A stretch of DNA of 64,000 nucleotides from Macrotis lagotis (GCF_037893015.1 NC_133661.1:228193157-228257156); one strand, 5' to 3'. Shown: positions 32,600 to 44,160, counted from the first letter of the stretch. Made by a program: numbers and translations. The notes: generated by a model from the sequence alone, not told the origin.

Positions 32600-32985
32600 T
32601 TTTCTTTTCCAAATTCAGCTTCCCTTCCTATGCTCTGTGCTTCAGCCAAATGGTCTTCTCTTCATTCCTTACATGTAACTTTTTATCTCCAGTATCTATG
32701 CCTTTGCCAGTCCTCCTACCTTGAATGCCATCCTCACCTTTGACTGCCAGAATTTTTCTCCTCTTTAAGATGTACCTTAAGCCCTTCTACCAGAAGCCTT
32801 TTCCTGATCTCCTTTCTCTTTCTCCCTAATTATCTTGTATTTTTTATTTTGTATATATTTAAATATTTGTAGTCTCCTTGAGACAAAGGATTTCATTTAA
32901 TTTTTTGTAATTAAGTCCCTAGCACCTGACTCAATCCCTAGCATATTGTTTGTACTAATAAATGCTTGTTAATTGGTCAGTCATG
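32600..32985 (+). repeat. L2 LINE 3' end
   Basis: TTGCCAGTCCTCCTACCTTGAATGCC, AAGATGTACCTTAAGCCC, CCAGAAGCCTTTTCCTGATC, GTAGTCTCCTTGAGACAAAGG and CTAATAAATGCTTGTTAATTGG are all in order. Confidence 0.88.
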
Positions 32986-32989
32986 AACT

Positions 32990-34040
32990 CTGATAAAGGA
33001 ATCACTTGCTCCCAAAGTTCTCTTCATTTTTATTACAGCTTCCAATTCCTTTTTATTGTTTAGAATTGTCTAAAATACCAGCTTTTCTTTGACACTGCTT
33101 TCACCTTCTAAAGGCTGAAACTATCATTAAACCGAATCACAACTGTTGTTGTTGGGGTTGGGGGGCCATAGAGAGAGTTTTTTAATCAGATGTCTGATTA
33201 ATTGAAGCTCCCCATGAATACAGTATCTCACTTCTGACAGAAGTCTTAGTCAAGACATGATAGCTGTCACTAAATATCTGAAGACCTGTGATTAAAAAAG
33301 AAGAAAAAAGATAGAGGCTCATTCTGCTTTACCCTAGAAGAGAGGATGAGAACCAACTGTTAGAAATTGCAAGTAGATTCATTGCCAATTTGGAAATCTG
33401 TTTCCTGAGCTCTTCATACAATTCCTCCCTTCTGTCCTGGATGGTCTGTTGTAAACCCTTATGACTGAATAACTTGTGTTTCTTCCTCTATTGATCGTTA
33501 CCCAAATGTTCTTCATTCTCAGGTTCCTGGATTTCCTTACATGAGTTAATTTTCTCAATATGCAATCCTATTCCATGGTTCCTTTTGGAGCTATTCTACC
33601 TCCTTTTGAATAAGGGATTCCCTTCCTGAGCTGTATTCCAGGCTTGGGTCTCATGCCACCAAGTCTCAGTGATAATGTGGAAAGATCTGACTTCCAGTCC
33701 TGGCTCTGACACTTGTTACCTCTGAGCTTCAGGATCCTTCTCTGTAAAACTAAGGGATTAGGGACAAGATGACTTCTAAAGTCCCTCTTCCAATTCTCTA
33801 TCTAGGATCTTTATGCATTCATATTTTCTTTTTTTTTCTTTGGGATCTTTCCTTCACCCTTTCACTTCTATTTTGGGGTATGGATTTTTAATAAAGCTGT
33901 GGGGTTTATTGTTGACTCTTTAGATATTTTCTTTCCTGTGAGTTACTAATTTTTCTCCCCATGTTGCATCTCTTCTCCGTATATTAGATCCCAATTCCTC
34001 CATTTTTTTAGTTTAAAATTCCTTTGATCAGAGGTTCATC
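32990..34040. other. Non-coding stretch, possible decayed repeats
   Basis: No gene is visible. A MIR-like sense core (TGGCTCTGACACTTGTTACC, TGTAAAACTAAGGGATTAGG) lies at about 33680-33810. The remainder is T-rich and not identified. Confidence 0.45.
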
Positions 34041-34054
34041 ATCACTGAAATGAA

Positions 34055-34215
34055 TTAGTTAGTAGTATGTGGGGGTTCTTAACTTTTTTGTCATGGATCC
34101 TTTTCAGAATATTTTTAAATGTATGAAATAAAATACATGGGACTATAGAGAAAATCAATTGTATTGAAATACAATTATCAAAACATTTTGTACCTGGGAT
34201 AGCATAGTATACTGG
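34055..34215. repeat. Fragment of an old DNA-transposon-like element
   Basis: GGGGGTTCTTAACTTTTTTG, GTCATGGATCCTTTTCAG, AATACATGGGACTATAGAG and TTGTATTGAAATACAATTATC match the same family seen in antisense near 58740-58860. Confidence 0.5.
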
Positions 34216-34221
34216 CACATG

Positions 34222-34425
34222 TTGATGTACAGTCATTTCAGCCATGTCCAACTTTTTGTTTGGAGTTCTTTTGGTAAAGACACACTGAATTGGTTTGCCA
34301 TTTCCTTCTCCAAATCATTTTACAGATGAGGAAAGTGAGGCAAATTGGGGGTATGAGATGAGATTTGAACTCAGGAAAATGAATCTTCCTAACTGCAGGT
34401 CCCATGCTCAATCCATTACCCTGGT
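34222..34425 (-). repeat. MAR1-like SINE, antisense
   Basis: CATTTCAGCCATGTCCAAC, GAATTGGTTTGCCATTTCCTTCTCC, TTTACAGATGAGGAAAGTGAGG and ATGAATCTTCCTAACTGC are in antisense order. An L2 terminus (GAAGCTTAATAAATGCTTATTGATTGAT) follows at 34430-34465. Confidence 0.85.
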
Positions 34426-34489
34426 ACATAGCAGAAGCTTAATAAATGCTTATTGATTGATATTCACCCTTCACATGATTGCTACCCTA

Positions 34490-34652
34490 ATTAAGACCTT
34501 CGTTATTTCTCACCTGAACAATTGCAGTACTCTCTTAATTGAATTCAAATGCTTTTACTCTTTGCCCTCTCTAATCAGTTTTTCCATTTAACTGCTAAAT
34601 TGATATTTCTAAAGCACAAATCTGACCCATGGCATCCCCTGTTAAAGAAGTA
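34490..34652 (+). repeat. L2 internal 3' fragment
   Basis: CTGAACAATTGCAGTACTCTC, TTGATATTTCTAAAGCACAAATCTGACC and GGCATCCCCTGTTAA correspond to the L2 segment upstream of its terminus. It stops abruptly where the L1 begins. Confidence 0.65.
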
Positions 34653-34654
34653 GT

Positions 34655-36988
34655 AGTAGAGGACAGTGGAGTCATGATGGCAGAGTGACAATATTTATAC
34701 TAGCTCTCTCAACTTATCTTTTCCATAGCAATCTAGAAAATGTGCCAGACTGAATTTTGATTGAGAAATGTCAAGGAAAAAGTCACAGTGAGTCATTTTC
34801 CCTGTCTACAGCAGCTTAATAAGACAAGTCTGTGGACACAAGTCATGGACTGATCAGGAATATAAGTAGGATGGTAGCAGCAGCAGGACTGGGAGCATTC
34901 TAGTGTCTGGGAACAGAAAGGGAATTGAGAGATCATCAGAGCAGGAAACATTGGGACAGAAAGAAATCCTAGTGACTCTTGAACTAGTGCTAGGTGAATG
35001 GGTGCCATCTGGAATTTCTGTCACCAGCTACCCAATTCTAGGTCAGAGAAAATAAATGGGCCTTGGTTCTAGGCTGCCTTATTGAGTACCTAGCACAAAA
35101 CTAATTGTAGAGTGTTAATTATCCATGGGTCTCCCAGCACAGGAGTACAATGGTCACACTGCTATCATTCTGAATATTCTGCTATCATTCCATCACAAAA
35201 ACCTTCAGTGAAAAAATCAGGACTGGAGACCAAGACCAAAAAGGAGGTAGCAGTTCATTCTCTATGAACCAAAAGAACCTCCTAGAGAGTGAGCAGTGAC
35301 TGAGTCTATTCAACTATGTACAAGTCAAAGTATATTGTTGAGGAACTTGCAGGCCTAAGACCAGGAGGACATTATACATGCTTCTCTGAATCTCATCACT
35401 TTTGGAAGCAGCAAAAAGTTATAGGCCCCCAGATTGAGTTGTGAAAGCAGTAGAAGGAAGCTCAAACCAGATACCCATTTCCCCATGTGAGTAGAGCCCA
35501 ACAGTAACATAAAGTCATCAAGAAGACTGAAAGAATAAGTAGACAAAAAAGAATGTAACCATAAAATCTATTATGATGACAGGGAAGTTCAAGACACAAG
35601 CATAGAAGATAATGACTTGGAAACATCTACAAGCAAAGCCTCGAGGAAAAATGCAAATTGGAAAAAAGCTCAGAAAACTCCCTGAAGAATTAAAACAAGA
35701 GCTAAAGAGATGAAGAAAAAAAAGAGCAGAAAAAAAGATTTTAAAATCCAATAAGAATTAATGAAGAAAGTTATGAAAGGAGAATTAATAATTTAGACCC
35801 AGAGGTATAAAACCTCATAGAAGCTCATTAAAATTAAAATTAGTCAAATAGAAACTTGAGGCAACATGAAATAATAAAATAAAATAAAAATACTGACAAA
35901 ATAGAAGAAATTATGAATTGTTTTGACAGGAAAAACAATTGACCTGGAAAATAGATCTGAGAGAAGATAATTTAAGAACATTGGTCTAAAAAAAGAAGAA
36001 TCATTGGTCTGAATGCTATGAACAAAAAAGAGCATAAACCTCATATTTCAGGAGATTATAAAGGAAAACTGCCAAAATATCTTAGAACCAGGGGGCAAAG
36101 TAGAAATTGAAAGCATCCACTGTTCAACTCCTGAAAAAAAATCTTAAAATGAAAACTCCCAGGAATATTGTAGCCAAAATCCACAAATCCCAGGTCAAGG
36201 AGGAAAAAAACTGTAAACAATTAGGATCACACAAGAGCAGCCACCATAATATAGAATTGGAGAGTTTGGAATATGATATTCTGAATAGCAAAGGAACTAG
36301 GATTACAATCAATGATATTACAACCCAGCAAAACTGAATATCCAGCTACAGGGAAGAAAATGGACATTTAGTGAAATATCTTCCTAATAAGAAGACCAAG
36401 AGCTCAGTAGAAAATGTGACAGTAAAACACAGGACTCAAGCATAAAGAGGAGGGAAAGAGAGTAAGAGTATGGGAGTAGAGAAGAAAAATAGATTAATGA
36501 AAGGAGTTGTCAGGTACAAAACAGACTTAGGAGGTGATAAGGTTAAAAAAAAAAGAGAAGAATAATTAGAATAGAATAGGAGTAAAACAGAACGCTGTAA
36601 CCATTGAACTAATGAAACTTGGAACTTTAAAAAAACCCAATAAAAACCACTGACTTATTTGATTTACAAAAGAAATTACCAGTATTTGATTTACAAAACA
36701 AGTTACCAATATAAATTAAAAATATGAATTCAGAATTAATGAAGATGAAATAAAAACACTTATTCTTTGCTCAACTATATGCCAATAAAACTTAACAATC
36801 AAAATTAAATAGATCAATATTACCAAAAATATAAATTGCTCAGATTATAGAACAGGAAGCAAAAATACTAAAATAAAAAGCCATAAAGGAACTCCCTAAG
36901 GAAAAAATAAAACCAGGACCAGATGGATGTATACACGAATTCTTTCAAATATTTAAAGAACAATTCCAATATTATATAAATTACTGAG
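34655..36988 (+). mobile_element. Decayed L1 retrotransposon with 5' region and ORF1
   Basis: The 5' side begins near GTGGAGTCATGATGGCAGAGTG. ORF1 sequence is recognisable from about 35560 (ACATCTACAAGCAAAGCCTC), through ACTGACAAAATAGAAG, TGACCTGGAAAATAGATCTG, CAAAATATCTTAGAACCAGGG and AAATCCACAAATCCCAGGTC, to CAGCAAAACTGAATATCCAG near 36340. Then it jumps to a short reverse-transcriptase piece near 36905-36985 that reads KPGPDGCIHEFFQIFKEQF. Many stops and frameshifts break all frames, and most of ORF2 is missing. It is an inactive fossil that preserves the rarer 5' end. Confidence 0.8.
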
Positions 36989-36989
36989 T

Positions 36990-37808
36990 CAGAATGAGAC
37001 AAAAGAGAACCCCCTATCCTCAAGGAGCTTACAATCTAAAGAGGGAGTCAACATGCAAATGTATTTGTATACACATAAACACTCATGCTATACATATAGG
37101 ATAAATGATAGAGGAAAAACACTAGAATTATGAGGGGTTGGAAAGCTATCCTGGAGAAGTGAAATTTTATATGGAACTTAAAGGAAGCCAGTAGGCAGAG
37201 TTGAAGAAAAAACAGTCATGAAAGACAGAGAAAAAATGCCTGGAAGTGAGAGATGGATTATTTATTCATGGAACAGGAAGGAGGTCAATGTTTCTAGATT
37301 GAAGAGTATATGTGGGGATATAAGGTATAAGGTAACTGGCAAGGTGGGAAGGGGGCAGGTTATAGAGAGCTTTGAAGATGAAAGTGTTTTGTATTTTATC
37401 CTGGAGGTGAGAAGTGACCACTGGAGTTTACTGAATAGGGAAATGACATGGTCAGGCTTTTATGAAAATCACTTTAATGACTGAATGAAGGATGGATTGA
37501 AGCGGGAGAGACTTGAGGAAGGCAAAGCATCAACAGACTTTTGGAATTATCCAGTCATGAAGTGAAGAGGACCTGCCCATGAGTGTTGGCAGTGTCAGTG
37601 GGAGTTCTTGTAGAGGTAAAATGAACAGATGTTGGAAGCATATTTGATATAGGGGACAAGAGAGTTAGAAATCTAGGGTGATTTCCTAGTTGTGAACCTG
37701 AAGAACTGGGAGGGGGGGTAGTGTTACCTTCTCCAGTAATAGGCAAAGTAGGAGGCAAGGAGGGTTTAGAGAGAAAGATTCTGGTTTGGACAAGTTTAAT
37801 TTTGAAAA
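36990..37808 (-). repeat. Long L2-like 3' region, antisense
   Basis: CCTCAAGGAGCTTACAATCTAAAG, GGGGTTGGAAAGCTATCCTGG, GGAACTTAAAGGAAGCCAG, GGAGGTGAGAAGTGACCACTGG, AAATGACATGGTCAGGC and GGAATTATCCAGTCATGAAG are in the antisense order of an L2-type 3' region. It is about 820 bp without interruption. The 88-codon frame at 37218-37484 is incidental. Confidence 0.65.
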
Positions 37809-38040
37809 AGGGCGGCTAGGTGGATAACACCTGATCTGGAGTCAGGAAGACCTGAGTTCAAATTTGGCCTCAGAAACTTTTTAGCTATTTGACTTTGGGT
37901 AAGTCACCTTAAATGCTTGCCCCTTTTTTCTTCTGTAAAATAGAATCGTTGTGAAGATCAAATGAGATGATAATTTTAAAAGATTTGGCACAGTTCCACA
38001 GCTAAATAAATGTTGTTGTTATTGTTATTATTATTACTAT
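37809..38040 (+). repeat. MIR/MAR-type SINE with (TTG/ATT)n tail
   Basis: GGGCGGCTAGGTGGATAAC, GAAGACCTGAGTTCAAATTTGGCC, GACTTTGGGTAAGTCACC, GAAGATCAAATGAGATGATAA and TAAATAAATGTTGTTG are in order. It ends in a mixed TTG/TTA tract. Confidence 0.75.
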
Positions 38041-38980
38041 GTTCTTATCAATTTTAGTGACCTATCTGATTAAATTTAAATATTACACATGGCAAGTTAT
38101 TTGATACCCTAATTGAGGCTTGTGTTTCAAAAAAATGCTAAGATATTTGTATCCAAAACACTTAAATCCTGCTAACCAAAACAAGCCCATTGAGAATAGG
38201 AAGTGGTATCCTGAATAGCATCATCAAAATTCCAGGAAGGGTCAGGCTGTAAGCTACAGGATGAGGGAAGGCTATAATTAAGGGTCAGCTTCAGTTAATT
38301 TTGATTAAGTCCCTCGTTGTGCTTGGCTCAGACAGGATGCTGAAACACATCACTGAAGACAGATCTCTAACCTGAATTCAGTGTATGGGAAAGGCAGGAG
38401 ACAAAAGTAGGAAGACAGTGGAGATGAGGGAGGAGACAACAGAAAGATGATAAACCAAGGAAAGACCTGAGTGAAGATAGCACTTTTGAAAGCTGCCAGT
38501 CAGTTCAGAAGAAAACTTTAATTTGTTTTACTTAAGGGCTGTCTCTGTGTCCCCACCCCCCAAAATTCACCTCCAAACTGGGGTCAGGCTGTGGTCAAAC
38601 AGTAGTTTAATGGGTCTTGGGAACTGCCTCCTCCTGGTTCTTACCTCACTTCCTTTCTCTTACTAAGAAACTCAGGGGGTCCCTAAGTCCAAGGAAACTG
38701 GAGAGAAGAGAAGAATCAGAGTCCATCAGTAGGAGAAGGACTGTATAAAAGATTGAATGGATTTAGCTCTCTGTTAAGACCTATTTTTAAGCTTTTATTG
38801 TCTAAATTTTGAATGACCAGGAATATAGCTCCCTTTTATCACATTGTTCCATAGGAGCTGATTCTCCCGCCTAGAGCCAATTAATGAGGTTTGTCAGGAT
38901 AGTTCAAGGCAAAGAGAGACGAGATGTCACAAGACAGTATATGATTAATTACTAAATGAATGGTATGGACAGTAATTGCT
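38041..38980. other. Non-coding stretch without a confident feature
   Basis: I recognise neither a gene nor an interspersed repeat. The sequence is unique-looking and moderately A/G-rich. Confidence 0.45.
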
Positions 38981-38984
38981 GTAA

Positions 38985-39255
38985 GAGCAATGAAACTTTA
39001 GGGCAGGAAAAGACCTTGGAGATTATCTAGTTCAGTCCACATTTTCCAAATAAGGAAACTGAGGCATAGACAAATGATATAGAGGATCATAGACTTAGAG
39101 CTGCAAGGAACCCTAGGGGCCAATGAATCCAATTTTTTGATGTGACAGATGATAAAACCCAGAGAGGTGCCCAAGGTGGAATTTCCTGGGCCACTTCCTG
39201 ATCTCAGTCACCTGCCAAGATCATACATCTAGTTAGTCATAGGACAGGACTGTGT
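38985..39255 (-). repeat. Two MIR-like SINEs, antisense
   Basis: AAGACCTTGGAGATTATCTAGTTC with AAGGAAACTGAGGCATAGAC at 38985-39070, then AGAGCTGCAAGGAACCCTAG and CCAGAGAGGTGCCCAAGG at 39085-39255. Confidence 0.7.
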
Positions 39256-39269
39256 GGTATTTCCCCAAC

Positions 39270-39538
39270 CAACCAAAGTCTAGCTTAAATGGCATTCATT
39301 GTCTCCTTATAGCCTCCTTTGAACCCCTGCTTGAAAGCAAGTTCTCTTTCATATGATCTCATACTACTTAATGTTCTTCAAATGCACTTGAAACATCTGT
39401 GTATTTATCTTATTCCCCCCAACTCCTCTAGAGTATAAGCTTATTAAGGACAGTCTTACATTTCTGTTGTACTCCCCAAGCAAGTGCAATTTATTGCATG
39501 TTGGTGAATGAATGAATGAATGAATGAATGAATCATTT
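39270..39538 (+). repeat. L2 LINE 3' end with (TGAA)n tail
   Basis: CTTAAATGGCATTCATTGTCTCC, AACATCTGTGTATTTATC, TATAAGCTTATTAAGGACAG and TTGCATGTTGGTGAATGAATG, ending in about seven TGAA units (about 39505-39533). Confidence 0.82.
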
Positions 39539-39659
39539 GAAGACAGGGAAAATGACATATTTTTGTTTGTCTCCCACAATTTCCCTTAGTCTAGACCTAT
39601 GATTTTTGTTAGTGTAGGGGATTCCCTACCCTACCCACTCCCGCCTGAGCAGATCAGTA

Positions 39660-39772
39660 CCATTTCTATAAAATTCAATCATTTGCCCAAAGTCCCACAG
39701 TATATCAGGAAGTGGCACTTGAATCCCAGTCTTTCCGACCTCTTAGAATAAATCTCTATCCACTACATCAGA
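39660..39772 (-). repeat. MIR-like SINE, antisense
   Basis: CAATCATTTGCCCAAAGTCCCACAG, GAAGTGGCACTTGAATCCCAG and TCTATCCACTACATCAG are in antisense order. Confidence 0.7.
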
Positions 39773-39896
39773 CTTGGGATGTATTAAGTTTATTAATACA
39801 AAATTGTAACCCTCTCTTCCTTGGCCTTGAACTACTCTGCGCATTCCTCCTTCCTATTGTCTCAGCTCTCTGCGCTCAACACTGTTTCCTTTGCAG

Positions 39897-40285
39897 ATGG
39901 ACAGCCTCATGGGCAGTGCTCACATGGTGGGGTGGGATGGAAGTGGGGGTGGGGGTGACTAGGAAACTTTGTCCTAGCTCTCGGCAGGCCCCTCCTCCCT
40001 TCTCCTGCTTGGGTGTACAGGCAAACCTTTCCCTGATCCTGCCAGCCATCAACCCACCACCTGTCCCTGGAGCTTTTGCCTCCCTTGGCCAAGTTGTCTG
40101 CTTTCCAAGTCTTTAAGGGCGCCAGTTCTCCCGGTTGCTTGGTGGTTCAGAGTTTCTCTTCCTCCTGGAAGCAGAAGGACTCTCTTAAAATAGCCCATGG
40201 AGTTTGGTGATGTAAATACAGCCACAGAGACCTTCTCAGAGTTGGTCAATTGTTGAAAATAAAAATCACTAGGTAGACATAAACC
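39897..40285 (+). other. Candidate terminal exon, unproven
   Basis: A strong-looking acceptor (long pyrimidine tract then TTTCCTTTGCAG) ends at 39896. A GC-rich, repeat-free stretch follows, with one frame open from the acceptor to a stop at 40116 (about 72 codons, proline- and leucine-rich at the end). AATAAA at 40258-40263 could serve as a polyadenylation signal. No protein family is recognised, and GC-rich sequence gives open frames by chance. Confidence 0.2.
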
Positions 40286-41129
40286 TTCAATTCGTTCTTA
40301 TGACCAGGTTTTGAAATGTAGCATCATCTTCTACTGTTGCTAAGTAGTTTCAGGTTAGAGTGCAGCCGACTTCAATGTCTAGGGGATGGCTTTAACAGCA
40401 TCTCTAATTTATGCTGCTTGGTGCTACTGTGATGATTCCGATGTAGATCTCAGTTGGATGTTTTTTCCTCTCCCTCCTCCCCTCTTGAAATGGAAGCTCT
40501 GAATGCTGACTGTTCATAAGACCTATGTGAACCTTAGAATTTTCAAAGTGAGGGATGCAGATTATGCTAAATAATTTTTAATAACATTCTCCCTTCTCCC
40601 CCCCACCTCCCCCTCAACCTTTCTCTGTCCTTCTCTCCATGACTGGAAAATTGCTTTCAGCATAGACTCCTCTCATGAGATTTTAAATGGGCATCATTTG
40701 GCTTTTATTTAGTCATTTGTTTCTGTGGAAATGATGGATGGGATCTGATGACCCAACTCTGTTCTGAAATGTCCTGGGCTACAGGCAAACTCATAGTATT
40801 GGCTTTGTTCAATTCAGAATATTTAGTGAGTACTTTTTTTTTTTTTTGATCAGGCCCTGAGCTAGGTGCAGAGGCTGCAAAAATGAAATAATGTTTTCCT
40901 TCCCTGTTTCCCTCTAGGAGGTTATAATCCAGGGGCTGAGAGAAAATATATACAAATAGCTTTAATTAAAAAAGATATGGTTAAGTGTCCATGTATATTT
41001 ATGTATATATCATATATGATTTGTGCATGCATTTTATGTATATATATATATTTGTATGTATAAAAGTATATGTATGTATGGAGAGAAATTATAAATAGTG
41101 AAGAGATTTAGAGAATTCTGAGATATTTG

Positions 41130-41360
41130 ACATAACCTGACATAATAGAAATAACACTGAATATCAAATCTGAAAGTCTGAAGATCTGAGTTCAAGTCCC
41201 AGCTCTTGCTTAATCAGCAGCATGATCTTAGACTGGCCACTTCACTTCTTAGGACTGGGGAAAGGAAGGTCAGGGAACTTAACTTCCTTCATCTAAATTA
41301 GAAGATTGACTCAAATGCTCCCTGAAGTATATACTTCCAGCTTTCATATCCTATGATTGG
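41130..41360 (+). repeat. MIR-like SINE
   Basis: GATCTGAGTTCAAGTCCCAGC, GATCTTAGACTGGCCACTTC and CTTCCAGCTTTCATATCCTATGATT are in sense order. Confidence 0.75.
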
Positions 41361-41390
41361 GTATATGTGAGTAGTTATGTATATTTGTGT

Positions 41391-41408
41391 GGAAGGGAGG
41401 GAGGGAGG

Positions 41409-41459
<51 letters not shown>
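41391..41459 (+). repeat. (GGGA)n/(GA)n microsatellite
   Basis: GGGA units lead into about twenty uninterrupted GA units. It is a purine-only strand of about 65 bases, so it could be polymorphic and triplex-prone. Confidence 0.95.
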
Positions 41460-41461
<2 letters not shown>

Positions 41462-41654
41462 AGATTTCTATTTTAGAGGACCAGAGATGGTTTCCTGGAG
41501 GAGGTAGCCTTTGAGCCTTTAAAGAAGAGGAAGGATTTCAGTAAGTCAGTTGAATGGTGGTTCTGAGACTATAACTTGTCTTTTCACTTATTATCAGGCC
41601 TTTACATGCTTTTTGCACCCTTACATGGGACAGTGGTGAATAAGTAGGTGGAGA

Positions 41655-41900
41655 AGGGAGTAAGAATTTATATTATGCCCATTACTTGTCAGACACTACA
41701 CTAAATACTCTACAAATCTGATTTCCTTTGAGTCGTAGGAACCCTGATGGGATGCTATAGCCTCATTTTAAGTTAAGGGAAACTGAGGCATATAGACATT
41801 AAGTGATTTTATTATAGTCCCACAGCTAGTAAGTTTCTGAGGCTGGATTTGAACTTGGGTCTTCCTGATTCCAGGGTCAATGTTGTTGAGACTGAGGTGC
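41655..41900 (-). repeat. MIR-like SINE, antisense, near full length
   Basis: CACTACACTAAATACTCTAC, GGGAAACTGAGGCATATAGAC, CCCACAGCTAGTAAG, GGCTGGATTTGAACTTGGG and CTTCCTGATTCCAGGG are in antisense order. Confidence 0.82.
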
Positions 41901-42029
41901 CTAGAACATAGGTTCATGAATCAAAAGCATTTCTTCAGTTCCTCTTTCAGGTTCTCAAGCATGTTGTAAGAGACTCATAGGAATGAACACATTTTTAGGG
42001 TAGGATGGTTAACACTCCCTTAGTTAACA

Positions 42030-42200
42030 ATGTCATCAAATCCTAGAATTTAAAGAACTGATACTGGATGGAGATGATTTAAACCAGATGCCTCATTTGA
42101 CAGAAAAAGAAACTGAGACTTGGAGAAGTATATTAAATTAGTGCTAGAAGTGGAACTCGAACTCAGGCCTCCTAAGTGCTTGGTACCTTATGCCTCTCAA
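42030..42200 (-). repeat. MIR-like SINE, antisense
   Basis: CCTCATTTGACAGAAAAAGAAACTGAG and GAACTCGAACTCAGGCCTCC are the diagnostic parts. Confidence 0.65.
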
Positions 42201-42209
42201 TTGACCCAT

Positions 42210-42740
42210 GATCTCTTTCATAGACCTTGGAACACAGTCATCTGTGTTACTTCTAACTGATAATATTGATGTGAGGAATCACTATCCTTGTTCTCCTGAG
42301 GTATACATATAATTGGGAAGTAAGAATTTCTCAAGGTCAGGAACCTACAGACTCCTTTTGTGTTCATTGGATGACTGCCCTATAGAAAACACTTTAATTG
42401 ACTAATATTCTTCTTTTTTCCCACCATTGCTTGACTCCCGACAACTTGCTTCTTTTGAACTGTAATTATTATCTCTGTAGTGCCCATGTGTGCTCACAGT
42501 TTTCTTCTCCTTCTACTTTGCTGCTTTTTTTTTTATCATCCCTAAACCTCTTTTACAGCATTTTTCCCCTCTACCAACCTTGAAGCTTTCCTTTTCTATC
42601 TTCTGGGAAGTTTAATGATTGGAATTTACTCTCTCCATTCTCTGTAATCTCTGCCTTGCTTTTCCTCTTCTCAAGTGTGTCCTTTATTCAATAGAGCCTC
42701 CTTCTGAGGAGTTCTGTTTTATACAGCTCATGTTGTTGCA
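42210..42740. other. Non-coding stretch without a confident feature
   Basis: The segment is pyrimidine-rich from about 42400. Two short open frames there reflect CT-rich composition. I recognise no repeat or gene. Confidence 0.45.
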
Positions 42741-42754
42741 TCTGGTCATTGCCT

Positions 42755-42890
42755 TTTTGGGGGGACAGTTGGGGTTAAATGACTTGCCCAAGGTCACATG
42801 GCTAGTAAGTGTCTGAGACTGGATTTGAACTCAAGTTCTCCTGACTCCAGGACCAGTACTCTATCTTTGTGCTATTTATCCACCCCCATT
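42755..42890 (-). repeat. tRNA-derived SINE, antisense
   Basis: GGGGACAGTTGGGGTTAAATG, ACTTGCCCAAGGTCACATGG, GAGACTGGATTTGAACTC and TCCTGACTCCAGGACC are in antisense order. Confidence 0.8.
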
Positions 42891-43054
42891 GCCTTCTTTT
42901 AGATGGGAGACAAGACTGGAAGAATTGTGAAGTGGGGATAGAAGATAAATGATGGAGAAATGTTTGTGGGTGTATTAGAATATTCAAGCAAATCCAAAGT
43001 ATTTAGAATTTCTGAATTTTAGAACTGAAAGAAACAGAACTATTTCCCTTAAAA

Positions 43055-43215
43055 TAACCCATAAAGTAGCTATTATTAGTATTATTCTCTCCATTTTTTG
43101 GAGAAAGAAACAGTTAAGGAGGTCATATAATGTGCTCCAGCTCCTAAACATTGTCAGAGCAAGAATTCAAACTTGAATTTTCTGACTGTTAAGTCTACAT
43201 TCTAATAGGGTCTTT
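43055..43215 (-). repeat. MIR-like SINE, antisense
   Basis: TATTATTAGTATTATTCTC, CCATTTTTTGGAGAAAGAAAC and GCAAGAATTCAAACTTGAATTTTC are the surviving core and head. Confidence 0.55.
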
Positions 43216-43424
43216 CAGCTACTGTTTGCTGCCATGCTGTTTCTGTTTCTAGTGATTCATATTATTCCATATAGACCTTCTCGACCCTTACTTGGGTTGT
43301 CTCTGTGTCCTTTGGAGAATTATCTCCCTTTGAGCCTCATGGTGGGTGGGACTGAGAGTGATTACACCCTGTTGGGGAGGGGTCATTAAAAGTCATAGAA
43401 TTATAGATTTAGAATCCAAAGGGA

Positions 43425-43645
43425 ACTGATTATTATTTTTCAGTTGCATACAGATCTCTGTAACCCTATTTGGGGTTTTTCTTGGCAAAGCTACTGGAAC
43501 GGTTTGTCATTGCCTTCTTCAACTCATTTTATAGATGAGGAAACTAAGGTAAACAAGGTTAAGTGACTTACCCAGGGTGACACAGCTAAGACATGGCTGA
43601 GGCTGGAACTGGAATTGGAATCTTAGAGACCATCTAATCCATCCC
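43425..43645 (-). repeat. MAR1-like SINE, antisense
   Basis: TTTTCAGTTGCATACAGATC, TTGGGGTTTTTCTTGGCAAAGC, TCATTTTATAGATGAGGAAAC and CACAGCTAAGACATGGCTGAGG are in antisense order. Confidence 0.82.
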
Positions 43646-43689
43646 TCTATGTATACCATTCCAGGAAACCCAAATTCAATTTTTTTTAT

Positions 43690-44160
43690 TTTTTCAGGAA
43701 GACAGTTCTACGTGTGGTGCCATTACATGGCCCATAAGTCTTTACTGTATTCTTATGATCTTCCAGTTTAAGTGAAAACCCTAAGCTGTTGTTTTCCTCA
43801 CACCGCTAATGAATTTTCAGTTAAAGCTTCTCAGGGTTTCATGCTCTGCAAATCAAGCCCCCTGACAGAGTGCAGAGTTTTTCTGCAACCCAAAGGGGGC
43901 TAATTCTTCACAAGGTCCTTGTGACATAAGTTGGTTTTTGGAAGAGAAAAATCAGAGCTTAGTGAGAAATGAGTGCTATTCTCTCAAAACCCCAGGAATT
44001 GAGTTCCTCATCCTGGGCTTCATTCCCAGCTGTAACTTTTCTGTGGCTACTTTCTGATTCATGTAGGAGAGAAGACAAAAGGAGTTCAGGGTGAAGGTCA
44101 GTCTGTAATACTGCTGTCTCCTTCCCAGTAGATGTGAAATTTACTTACTCAAGAATTGGA
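43690..44160. other. Repeat-poor non-coding stretch
   Basis: I see no recognised repeat. The sequence at 43800-43950 is complex and moderately GC-rich and could be a conserved non-coding element, but one sequence cannot show that. Confidence 0.35.

Larger units (their letters stand above)
40810..41560 (-). repeat. L2 3' end, antisense, interrupted by MIR and microsatellites
   Basis: CCTGAGCTAGGTGCAGAGGC and GAGGTTATAATCCAGGGGC at 40855-40945 and GTTTCCTGGAGGAGGTAGCC at 41490-41515 are two parts of one antisense L2. A TA/TG-rich tract (40990-41090), a sense MIR (41130-41360) and a GA microsatellite lie between them. Confidence 0.6.

Noticed and set aside
37218..37484. 88-codon plus frame
   Set aside because: It lies wholly in antisense L2-like sequence.
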